From positions 6,882,001 to 6,946,000 of the forward strand of contig OZ004589.1 of assembly GCA_963924555.1 (NCBI GenBank): DNA of 64,000 bases, written 5' to 3'. Shown in pieces: positions 1 through 11,900 of the stretch (positions are counted from its first letter, which is position 1; each line of letters begins with the position of its first letter). A program made the translations under genes and the position numbers. This stretch comes from Crambe crambe. Its lineage: Eukaryota > Porifera > Demospongiae > Poecilosclerida > Crambeidae. The notes under the pieces were generated by a model. It had not been told where the DNA came from. It searched no databases and was given only the letters and a program-made list of their open reading frames with translations.

Positions 1-465
1 TAGACGTGCCCTCACTCACGAATATCATTAATTGGGTCTATGAATATCATTAACAGTGAGGGCTGAATCAGCACAGTGGAGTATTTAGAAGTGTTTGTCT
101 GTTTTCTTAAAGGAGTACAATTTATCACTAAATTGGTATCAAGGAGAGAGATAAGTATCTCGTTCACACACTAGTAGTAGACACATTATTACCAGGCAAC
201 TTCTTACTCCAGGGACTGACTGTGCATTTCATCAGTGTGCCCTCAAGAACAAAGCATACCTGTTCTCCTACCCTAGCCTAGCTCACCCTCTGAAATGGGG
301 GAGGAATGCCTTTGAGACATGCTTATTCAAGGAGGGAGGTGCCTCTGAGAGATTGAAGTAGCAGGACTAGAAAAAAAGAGTTCGATAGCTCATACATTTC
401 ATCAGCGAAAGTGCGACCAACAGTTATTCCCAAACTTAACCTTGGACACAAAAATACTCATTGAT

Positions 466-513
<48 letters not shown>

Positions 514-2254
514 TGATGCTGTCCATTAAAATGACGCTACAAAGACATACCAGATGATGTAATAACAAGGGTCCATTTTCCATTAATGGAACACACTTAG
601 CTGACTGACTCTCACAACACCAGAAGAACATGTTAAGGACCAAGTTCAGTGCTGTTCAACATGCTAAGTCAATTTCACAGGTGAATACTCTAAACGTAGA
701 TTTGGAGTGTATTGATTCGGTCATGCATGAAATTTGAATTGGGTGTTTGTTTTTTAATTCTTGCGCTCAAAATAAACGTCCATGCAAGCAGATTGGACTC
801 CGATAAACAATGTTGGAGATTTATACCTTGTTTGGTTGCAGCTTTTGACTCCAAAACAACTTGATTTTCAACCATGACACTACTGCCAGGTCTTCCAGAC
901 ATGCTATTCTCTCTGAATTCACCAGCCAAACCATGCCTGAAGTCCTAAGACCAGCCAAGAGTCTTCAATTATCTCCATATTAGCATTAGAGTTAGAAATC
1001 ACTTTCACTGCCAACTCAACATTAGAGTTAAAGTTAGTTTTGAAATCAATCATTTCACTCCACATTAGTGCTTTAGAAACCTTTTTCATTGGATTTGTGC
1101 ATTTAAAAAACATTTTAACACTTAATGTAGGATGCGAGAACTTGATCCTAGAACTCTCCTTGATCTTGCCGCACTTCAAAAAGCTCCAACTATTTCATAT
1201 TTCACACAGAAGTTTTGGAAATGCCAAGACTTGACAAACGACTGATGGGTAACCACCAAGTTCTTTCAGACGGAATCGCAAAAGGCGTGAGGGGGAAGGA
1301 GCTCATGCCAATGGACCTAATAAGAGAACAGGGAGGGCTACGACATACCCTACCTCCGTTTTCTTGCATGTTTCTATAAATACCACACTGTTTATCCCAG
1401 CTAGCAGTGGTGGGATATGGCTTAATTTGGAATGTAACAGATTTCTAAATTTAGAACTGACTAGTCACACACAGTACAGACACACACGAAAACACTCGTG
1501 AAAAATTTCATTAAAAATACAAATTTTTAGAGCCAAGTGTGAAATATTTGTAGTAATAACATCAAGATCAAAATATTTGGATGAGTGCACACCAATTATG
1601 TCAAAACATCGAAGTCAATGGCTATACATGCAATATCAATAGCATATCTTCCGACATGTAACAGAACCCACTATAAATCCCATTAGAATCCAATCCATAC
1701 GCAACACAACATGGCATCATGTGCTTTTAATTAGCAGCTGCTTACTCCAGCAGTTGATCGATAAAGTACCCCAGCCAATGCTCTTTAGAAGCAGCTCTTC
1801 TAGTATTGATTGTTAGTTACCAACTTCAAACAGTTACCATAAAGAAGTGGTTGGCTGTGTTAATAATAGACTAGTACTTCAAAACTTTATTGGTGACCCT
1901 TTTAGAGTGATAGAACTCTATCAAAATCAAAGTATTTAATGAAGAATCTCATATCTTAAGTGTCTGTCTCATGCTAAATCAGTTCAATTATACAGTGTGC
2001 TTCAAGGCACCGTAAACAACTCATGTTGACAAGACAGTCTAATAAATTGTAAGGTTGCTAAGACATCACTAAGGCTTTGTATTTTTCATCATTCTAATTA
2101 ACAGATGGTTTAGGGCTTTCTGGGACAGTTTGGAGCTACAGCAGTTTGCTCTCCAGCATAAACACATTTTTGAGCTTGTTAAGGCTGAGTAGCCTAGGGA
2201 GTAATTAAGACATTGTTGTAGCCAGATGGATGTTCAATCACGTAAGTATGGGGT

Positions 2255-2309
<55 letters not shown>

Positions 2310-2337
2310 GCCAGAGGTCACATAAGTATGGGGTACT

Positions 2338-2386
<49 letters not shown>

Positions 2387-5300
2387 CTGTTAAACCAAAT
2401 CCTGAAGTAGGGACACATGAGAGAATATTCCCTCTATTTTAAAATACCATCAACTTCTATTTAATACACTGACTACCTCTATTTAGCACACCATTTTCCT
2501 CTATTAAAGGTACACATAATAAACCATTAAAGTGCGTACACTTAAGAAATGCCCCGACTCCTTGACTATGAAGATAGGTTCTAATTAGGACAGTCAAAGC
2601 TTATGATCAAACACTCTGAGATCAGGTTGTACATATCAAAACAGATGCTCTGGAAAAAGCATTGCTCGTCTCAAAGCAAACAAGATGTAACGTAGAAGGC
2701 AGACACTTAAAAAGAGTATGTGGCTATTGGATCAGAGAAGCTCAAGAGAAAGTTGTCATAGGTACTCAAGTACACCACATTCATCTGAGACAAAACAGAA
2801 CAGCAACAGCAAGAGTATTGGCTTACAAATACTCAGTAAAGTCAAGTGTTTGGTATCCGTGGAATCTTAATTGAAACTTGAAGGGAAGGAGGGAGAGAGA
2901 GACTTGACCATATGTAGGAGCACATTTGTCTGCTTCTTAAACTCACGCAAGACCAACCAGAAGCTTTTATACTGAAGCCTATACATAGAAGATATTACAG
3001 GACCAGTACGTGGGATGTTGAAGTCGACACGTAGCTAGATCATGTATCTAATGCACCAATATGAATGAGCCTGAAGCTGTAACGGTAACCTGTCTAACCT
3101 TACAGAAGCTCTTTGTTGGCCACAATACAGCCTGGGAAGCTGATATGAGAAATTGCAAAGTTAGCTCGAGAGTTTAAATGGCTGGCCTCAAAAGGAGTGT
3201 GATACACAAGATGTTTGGTGATTTGTAAACATGGGGTTTATAGGCAATGCTCACGCAATCATGCATGTGCAATGGTTCTTATTAGAGAGCACCATAGTGT
3301 ATTTCCCATACAAGAAACAGTGTTTCAATTAAACAAAAGGATATCTCGTTGATGTCTGATCGAAATTTAATTTTGCAAGCTAGCTAGGCATTTCAAGTTC
3401 TCATACATGGAATATCAAACGAGTGTTTACAGAATCTTTTAGAGAAGGAAGTTCCGCTGGCATGCACAGAATAAACAAGCTTAGCACTGAGTTTGCCAAA
3501 ATTTGCACTTTTCAACAGTTGCACTGTCAGCATGCAAGGATCAGGGTACAGGAACATTCAGTACATTTGTTTACATGTGTGTATGTACTTTGCACTTTCC
3601 TGCTCTGATCAAGCAAACCATCCTGAATTTGGCCCAACTACAAAATCATCAAAGGGACTTGGAATGCCCTCAAGTCGTGCCCTGTTTTTGCCCATTTTGT
3701 AAACACATCCAGCCAGCCCTTGCTAACTTGAGCTCTAGTGTGTGCTGGAGGAAGACTCTCATACACCTGATCACATAATTATCTATATTTATAGCTAGAA
3801 ATTCAATACCAACTCTTTTTGATCACGACAATGCTGAGCCCTTTCAAAGGAGCCTGGCTGGGCTTCAATGCATGGCAGATATTGTTGACGTCCTCTTTGC
3901 CGTGTTGAAGCATTTCAGAGATGCTTGGCATTAATAAAGAAAGTGTGCTTGAAATCCGACACCAAAGCTATCGATTAGTCCTATTTTAAGGGTCACAGGC
4001 CACTGTTATTGGTAGAGAAATCTTTGAAGCGGAAATGTTGATGAATTTCAGTTATTGCTGGAGATGGCACATACACACATGAATATCTACTCACACACAC
4101 TCTCAGCTAGGGAGATATTGGAAGTTTATTTCTTGACTGCTTCATAGAAATGCCAAGCAAGATATTTCTAAAGATATACCACATGGCAGAAAAAAAAAGA
4201 ACCAGTTATGAAAATACATGTATACATTATGAAGTCATCTTGAAGACTTAATCAACTAAGTTAAACACTCTCTGTCGACAGGATGTTATCTTACATGGTA
4301 AAGCTGACCTTTTAGTGAAAACACACAGTTCAAAATAACCCAGCAATATCGTCTGGACATAGTGCCTGACAATAACACTAAATCCCATAGTTACTAATAC
4401 AAATCATATCAGACGAAGGCACAAATTGACCAGACATGTGGGGAAATGTCCAGTGTCAAGACTGTTATTTTGAGCACTGCTCAGTATCAGAAAGAAAATT
4501 CAGCTTATTATTACAGCTGTTTTGTTATGTGCAGGTGCAAGGCGATAAAAATAGCAGCACGCTTGTATCTATTGGAAAGAAGACAGTATGTATGCACGAC
4601 ACATGGCAGCCTGTACAGTTGTTACCACTACAGCTGTTGGTGAGAAAATGGCAACACACTATTGCCCATTAAAGAATCATAACGTTGTCAAGACAGCTGG
4701 CACAGAAAGTTTTAACCCGTCACCCACATAGCTGTCACGAGTAAGAAAATAGCACCGAGTATCATGCCCCATCATGACAGCCAGTACAGAAAGTTTCATC
4801 CACAAGTGAGAAAATAGCACCAAGTATCATGCCATCATGACAGCCAGTACAGAAAGCTTCATCCACAAGTGAGAAAATGGCACTTGGCCCCCCCCATACA
4901 GAAAGTTTCATCCATAGCTGTGAAAATAGCATGCCATCATGCCATCAAGACAGCCACAAGACAGTAGACTCTTGTTGGTATTATAGACCTATAAAATAAC
5001 TCTTCCAGCCATTTCATGGAAATAGTGAAGCAATGCTTTTCTGCTCTATTGTCTGAACCAACCATGACTAAATTAGTTCCAGCTGCTGTGGTATTGCACA
5101 AGCCTGATACAACAGCACTTGTGGTCTAAGGAAAGTACTTGTTGGTCAAGGAAAGTCCATTAAGATTTTTTATGCAATATCATTAGTCCTCAGAGTCAGG
5201 TGGTTGACATCATCACCATCATCATGACAGTCAGCTATCCTCTTGGAGCCAGGTATATGGCGCACAGTTTCCTTTTTGGAGAAGTTGACAAAAAAGGTCA

Positions 5301-6192
5301 AATGCCACAGGATGATAAAAGGGAGAAAAATGGCTTCTTAAAATATACCATTTAAACCTCATCCTCAACTCTTTTTTTGGTAACTTGGAATGACCTTTCC
5401 ACTAACTTTGACCTTGCCTAAGGGGATATTGATACAACAACAATATCTGATAATGACTGAGATTAAAAGCCCTGTCCATAGAGGGCACAGGAAGTATGCA
5501 AGCCACTACGAGGAGGCCACTACGAGGAGGCCACATCCTGTGCAATACAGGATATTGGAGAAAATAACTGGTAGAATCATCCCCAGAGGAGGGGCAACCC
5601 CTTTAAGTATGGACTGCTGTCCTTTTAGGAATCATGACAAATTTAAACTGCTTAATTAATAATCATTTTGCAATTGACAGTAGTATCCATATTCAGCCAA
5701 GCCTGGCCATAAATAGGAAGAAGACATTAGGGCAACACATTATGGAACTGCCACACAAAACACTTGTAACTTGAGCTGCTTAGCGTACCTTCAGATACCA
5801 AGCAAGCGGCTGGCCACATGGCCAGTAGGCCACAAACTAAACCACAATATGACTGAATTGAAGGGATGGCTGTAATCATGAGGTGAGCTGGGACTGCATT
5901 AGGCATTGTAGCTGGGCTGCTACATACGCTGTATGGGGGAGACACTGCAGTACCAACACTTTGGTCTGTCCAGTGTTATTGGAGACACCTGCCAAGAAGT
6001 TGTCAAACTTTGGCTTTCACTTGAAGACTAAATCAACTTTTAAGTCACAATGGAGTTGGTAAATAGGACTAAGACAAGCGAAGGAAAAACGAAAAGTGTT
6101 GCCATATCAAAACCCATCAATATGACATCCTAGACTAGAGTTCTTACTATTGCAGAATGTGTGACAAAATGTTTATTAGCTCTATACTAGTA

Positions 6193-6226
<34 letters not shown>

Positions 6227-6420
6227 CAAATAGGTCTCAAAGGAGGAGGGTAGCCATTAAAGTTATTACAGCTATGAGCACAGACTAAATTCCTGGTCAT
6301 TCATGGAATGCAACAGAGTATATTGTATTGCTAGTTTACTTCCAAATGTGATTCAGCTTACAATTTTACAGAAGCAGAGAAAACTATTTCTCTTTTAGAT
6401 TCTTTCCAGAGGAGGAGGGG

Positions 6421-6504
<84 letters not shown>

Positions 6505-8514
6505 CAGGGTTGGAAAATCACTTAACAATTGCCACTCAAAAACAATGGGTACCCTCTTTCATCATATAAAAGAAATGAACACACACACACACAGATCAAG
6601 TTGTGGTCACCTTAAGTTTGTTCATGACACCACAATTGATAATCCAGTCAGATGAAACCTTCAAATGATGCAACAAAACACACCCATTAAACTAGACATC
6701 ACCACTTGGTAGTACTCATCAAGCAAATGAACCAGGCACACCAAACTTGCATTCGTGAAGCACAAGTACGATACTCTACCATTGACATTCCCAGATTTAT
6801 ACCTTAATTATTTTTTTTTTAAAGAGGTGGCTAATATAACACATCATTAGGATGTCCACCATGTCTGGCAGGATAAACAAACAGAGAAGTAACAGAGAAG
6901 TAACGTTGAGGAGATGACGACAAACACCTTATACAGGATCACTAAATCCACACACACACACACACAAATGATTTCAAAGAAGCCATGACATTTATATGTG
7001 CAATTATAACTTCAAAAGAATAACAACAAAAACACCTCTATAATTAACACACTTTCCTGTGTCACCGCTAAAGAGGATCAACACTTCACTAATCGGGACG
7101 CTTTTTGGGTCCCAAAGGAACACGCATACACGACTCTGAAACTGAGGGTAGACAGCGTGACCTCATTAAACCACTAACTTTTCTATTCTTGACATTGGGC
7201 CACTCAACTTCCCTGGCCCTGAGGCTATTGCTCAGGGCTAAATGCTATCAACACCTTGTGAAATTGAGCTACACAAGAGGTGATAAAAGCAATAATGAGA
7301 CTTCATGTCAAAAGACACTATTCGAGAAGGTCAGGACAGCTAGCTTTGCCCAAAGATTGTATAATGAATTTCCAATAGTTAAAGGATAGTCTCTGCTTAA
7401 GGACTCAATGAAAGACACCTTTACAATAATAACAAAGAAGTAATTGGGCTCTGAAAGATAAGGGGCAGTATACCTTCAATATTAGCTCTAGCTTGGGGCA
7501 GTATTCCAACTCTAGCTTGTCCTTCAATATTAGCTCTAGTTCAGTGAAAAATAGGTTCTGCTTAATTTACTAAGTCAGAGCTAGGAATAATTGGTCAGAT
7601 GACTGAAATTTATATGGTCTTGAAACAAATGGTCATTTCAGTATAGTTTTAGCCCCCTCACAGCACTTGTGGTACTAGTACTCCTTACTGCCATTCAGCA
7701 GATGTCACTCACTCACTTGATTCTCACTTCACTATCCAGCAGTTCTGCTACAAAACCTTGTCACACACCACGAGCTTGTACTGTGTCTCCAACTAATATA
7801 ATCCCAACACTGTACTACGAATAGATTTCTCCACTTTCTGTGACTTTCAACTGCAAACTAGCACTCTTTCTACAGCTTATTATAAATACAGACATCCAAA
7901 ACTAACAATTACAACTTTTAGGGAGCAATCTAAGACTACCAATGCCAGCACTTATGGTTCAAGCCACTTAGAGTTGTATTTAAAGGAAGCTATCGAAATT
8001 TCAGCTAATGAGTGTTGGATACCGGAGCATGAATTGGCATGCATCAGAAGGGTGTGGACTGTATACAAAATATCGGTAACCCTGGAAGTGAGAAATGCAA
8101 TACTGGGAATGCAAACAGCTGCTTAGCTTAATAGCCTGCTATATTATTTACCTACACCTGTCTCGATGGTTGCTATCTCAGTGTGAAGGAGAAGAAAGTG
8201 ACTAAATAAAGCTTTGCAGCTGAAAGGACACACTTGTTAATAACCAAGTGGTAGCTGTGGACACAGTCAGTGTTGATGAAAACAGAAAAATAAACATTTT
8301 TATCTCAGCTAGCTGGAGCCTTGACACATCATACTAGACCACCACATGGCTCTTCCAAATAAAGCCCCCAGGTCAAGGTAACCAGCTAACCTGCCCAGAG
8401 GCTTCTAACAGACTTCAGGAACGTCAAACTACACGAGACAGAGCTATTTTAAACTGAGAACACATCACAGCTACCTAGCTACACAAACCATACGGTAGAG
8501 ACGAGTTAACTTAC
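1..8514. other. Mostly non-coding stretch with simple repeats
   Basis: No family-recognisable coding exon was found here on either strand; open frames are short and unlike known proteins. If the minus-strand gene starting at 8598 is real, this would be its introns and 3' part. It contains an (AC)n run at about 470-510, two (CT)n runs at 2258-2307 and 2339-2382 joined by a repeated stretch reading cataagtatggggtact, (GA)n at 6192-6224 and 6424-6500, a block of roughly 75-80 bp imperfect repeats at about 4690-4940 (units share gacagccagtacagaaag), and a 14-bp tandem doublet near 5504-5532. Confidence 0.5.
5776..5944 (-). CDS. Candidate internal exon, hydrophobic, unassigned
   Basis: On the minus strand a possible acceptor (ctgcag) is followed by an open frame of about 56 codons ending at a possible donor (GAAG|gtacgc). 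The translation has a Pro/Ser-rich start, then a hydrophobic stretch containing VPAHLMITAIP and CGLVCGLLAMWPAACLV. The C-x3-C-G-L-L-A-x3-A pattern vaguely recalls CD225/dispanin proteins, but the match is weak. The frame needs phase 1 on entry, while the exon at 8515-8598 leaves in phase 0, so at least one more exon would be needed between them. It may be chance. Confidence 0.2.
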
Positions 8515-8598
8515 CTCCGAATCGGAATTGTAGCGGACACCATGCCTAGGGCTGGAGCCGTGCTGCCTATTAGCTTTGGCTGGCGAGAGGGATGACAT
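8515..8598 (-). CDS. First exon of an unidentified minus-strand gene
   Basis: A minus-strand ATG at 8598 opens 28 codons (MSSLSPAKANRQHG..., ending YNSDSE) that stop exactly at a consensus donor, GAG|GTAAGT, at 8514. The peptide is Ser/Arg-rich and polar and I do not recognise it. It lies head-to-head with ORC1, the two ATGs being about 380 bp apart, so they probably share a promoter region. No confident second exon was found in the 8.5 kb downstream, which implies long introns or continuation outside the window. It could also be a non-coding first exon that happens to be open. Confidence 0.45.
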
Positions 8599-8977
8599 AG
8601 TACTTGTGGGGTCAACTATTAGACACCAAAACCGCTAACGGCCGCTAAATTCCTCGCTCAATAACTCGGTACAGCTACTTTTAATTAGCACAATTTTAAC
8701 CTCATATTATTCCCAACAGCTGCAAGTCCAAGCACTAGATCTAGGTACCTTTAGCTATAAACTAGTAACTTCGATTCTTGCTAGCTGCACATATGCAGAA
8801 AAAATATGCCTAAGGGGGAGGAGCGAATTAGGAATGGGCCGGGTACCGGCCTGCTGGCCGGCAGGCTAGGCCGGCCAGCTAGGCCGGCCAGCTAATTAAT
8901 GCGCGCGCGTAGAACTTGACCAATCAGAATCATTCCTGCCCATAAAATAGCGGGCTTTGCCGGGCAAGGAACTAACC
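8599..8977. promoter_or_regulatory. Divergent promoter with CCAAT box and GC palindromes
   Basis: This is the intergenic stretch between the minus-strand first exon and ORC1. Visible elements are a CCAAT box (ccaatcag, 8920-8927) about 55 bp upstream of the ORC1 ATG, an AT-rich cataaaatag at 8941-8950, and a CpG-rich block at 8836-8911 made of overlapping palindromes (repeated ctaggccggccag units, then gcgcgcgcg). The GC block stands out sharply from the AT-rich surroundings. No mapped transcription start is available, so promoter use is inferred from position. Confidence 0.5.
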
Positions 8978-11900
8978 ATGTCCAGAACTAGAACTGTGTC
9001 CAAAACTGTATCAAGAAAGAATAAGATGGTTTCACGACCTAGCTGCAAGACTTTTTCTCTTTCTGAAAGTGATGAAGAAACTGAAGTTAAACGAGGTAGG
9101 ACGTGGAAGGGTGTGAAAGATGGCAGCATACATTATAGGTGAGTCAGCTAGCTAGCTAGCTTTTTGTAGTTGAAAGAACACTGCTAGTCTAAGGTCATAC
9201 TAACTAGCTAACTCTTCTTACTATTAGATCTCGTTCCACGAAGAATAGCTCTCTGAGAGCCAACCCAGGCTTTGGTAAAAACCAGAAAACTGCCTCTTCC
9301 TTGTCTGAAAATGTCTCACCTAACAGGATCTTGCCTAAACACATTTCTCGCAGAACTCGATCTCATTCCACGAGGAATCCAGGTGTTGAAAAAGACCAGA
9401 TAACTGTCTCTTCCTTGTCTGAAAATGTCGCACCCAATGGGATCTCACCTGGACGCATTCCTCACAGGACTCGATCTCATTCCACGAGGAATCCACAACA
9501 TTCAGGTGTTGAAAAAGTCCAGAGAACTGTCTCTTCCTTGTCTAAAAATATCGCACCCAATAGGATCTCACCTGGACACATTCCTCACAGGACTCGATCT
9601 CATTCCACGAGGAATCCACAACATTCAGGTGTTGAAAAAGTCCAGAGAACTGTCTCTTCCTTGTCTGAAAATGTCGCACCCAATAGGATCTCGCCTGGAC
9701 ACATTCCTCGCAGAACTCGATCTCATTCCACAAGGAATAGCTCTCCAACAACTCCAAGTGTCAAAAACCAGAAAAGTGTCTCTAAATATGTCGTACGACC
9801 CAAAGAAAGCGTAAACGAGAGGCCATTTCGACACATTTCTTGCCAAATTCAATCTCGCTCCACAAGGAACAGCGAACCCTTTGAAGAAGAAGTGGATGCA
9901 GAGAATGTTCCACAGCAAACTTCAACAATCTCTCTCACTCCCTCCAAACTCAAAAAGGTGGTAAAGGGTGAACAGCAAGAGACTTCTCTCACTCCCTCCA
10001 AACTAAAAAAGTCGGTAAAGGGTAGATCAGTCAGTGCCAACTCCCCTACAGCCCCTCCTGAAATCTTAAGGCCCAGGAGATCTGGGCGACGCCCACTGTC
10101 ACGGTTGGTTATTACTGACAGTGAGGACGATTCCAGATCAGATGATGATTTGTATACTCCCCCTTCCCCTCTCCCTTCCCCTGTCACTGTTCCTCATGGG
10201 AGACGAAAAGTACATTTCGAGAACGCCACCCCTACGAGAGCAAAGAGATCAAGGAAGCGACCTCGTCGAAAAACCCTCGCACTGGAGTACAGCGATGACG
10301 ATGAGTATGAATCAGACAGAGAAGAGACTTGTATGATTTCCTCTATCAAGCGCAAAAGAAAAGACGTGAGTTTGACCATTCCAGAAAGAATGGTAGCAAA
10401 GGGAAGGAGAAGTGGAGTCAAAGTCAAAGAGGTGAAATTTGAGACAGCCAGAGAAAGGTGAGCACTTTTCACTCTATAGTAGCTATGTAGTAACAGAAAA
10501 ATTTGTGGGGAAAGGGAGCGAGCTACTTATAATTATATTCTGATTAGGACTTCAAATAATAAGTGATGGTGTTATTATTATTATTACAATGTAATATCAT
10601 GTGGTATGGTCACAATTCTCAGCAGATTGCAGTGATCTTGCAACAGAAAACCAAGATTTACATAGCCTCCTTTCAAATGGCTTTGGAGTTGGGCTACTTG
10701 AAATTGGTTTTGCTGTTCTGGATTTCATATTGCAAGATCACTGCAATCTGCTGTATATTGTTCAGAGTTACAAACCATTGACCACATTACTTCAATGACA
10801 ACCGAGCTCACTGTATGTTCTCTGGTTTTCGTCCAATAGGCTCCATGTGTCAGCAATCCCTGAAACCATCCCCTGTCGAGAGAGAGAGTTTGTAACCATG
10901 TGCAACTTTGTGGAGGACAAGCTTTTGGAAGGCACAGGAGGGTAAGAAAGTCCACATCCATAGTTTCAACTTTCCTCCCTTGATTGTGTTCTTTTCTTTT
11001 CCAGCTGCATGTATATCTCAGGTGTTCCTGGCACTGGAAAGACAGCGACGGTGCACGAGGTGGCCCAATATCTGAAGCAAGCAGCCGATGAAGACAGCCT
11101 GCCACCATTCAAGTTTGTGGAGATAAACGGCCTCAGGCTAACAGAACCTCGACAACTCTATGTGACCATGCTAAAGGTACATAATATTATGTGGTAATGT
11201 GGCATGAGGCATTGGAGCTGGTACTGCTTGTGCGATTTAGAAAACATACTGTGAATCGGAAGATTTTTCATTGCTAATTATGGTTGACACAAAGACTAAT
11301 TACTATGATGATAGAATGCTTGCCTAGGTCTTAGGGGAACTCCTCCTTCCTCTCCCCTTTCCCTCCTCCCCCTCCCTCCCCCTCCCCCTCTCCCCTCCCC
11401 TCCCCTCCTCTCCTCTCCCCTCCCCTCCCCTCCCTCTCCTCCCTTCCCCCTTCCCCCTCCCTCTCTCCTCTCCCCTCCCTCCCCTCCCCTCCCCTCCCCT
11501 CCCTTCCCCTCCTTCCCTTCCCCTCCCCCTCTCCTCTCCCCTCCCCTCCCCTCCCCTTCCTTCCCCCTTCCCCCTCCCCTCCCTTCCCCTCCTTCCCTTC
11601 CCCTCCCCCTCTCCTCTCCCCTCCCCTCCCTCCCCTCCCCTCCCCTCCCTTCCCCTCTCCCCTCCCTTCCCCTCTCCTCTCCCCTCCCCTCCCTCCCCTC
11701 CCTCCCCTCTCCCTCCCCCTATCCCCCTCCTCTTTCTCCTCCCCTAGTGTGAATATGATTATTTTTCACTTCAGGAATTGACGGGTGAGATGGCCACACC
11801 TGACCACGCCTCCCTGATGCTCAACAAGTACTTCAATTCATCCAAGAAGAAACCAATGACTGTTCTGCTGGCTGACGAAGTGGACCAGCTGTGGACCAAG

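Noticed and set aside
2194-2418. Arg-Glu repeat protein
   Set aside because: Translation of (CT)n microsatellites.
9425-9814. Second plus-strand frame within ORC1 exon 2
   Set aside because: A +1 shadow of the in-frame repeats; the ORC1 frame is continuous with flanking exons.
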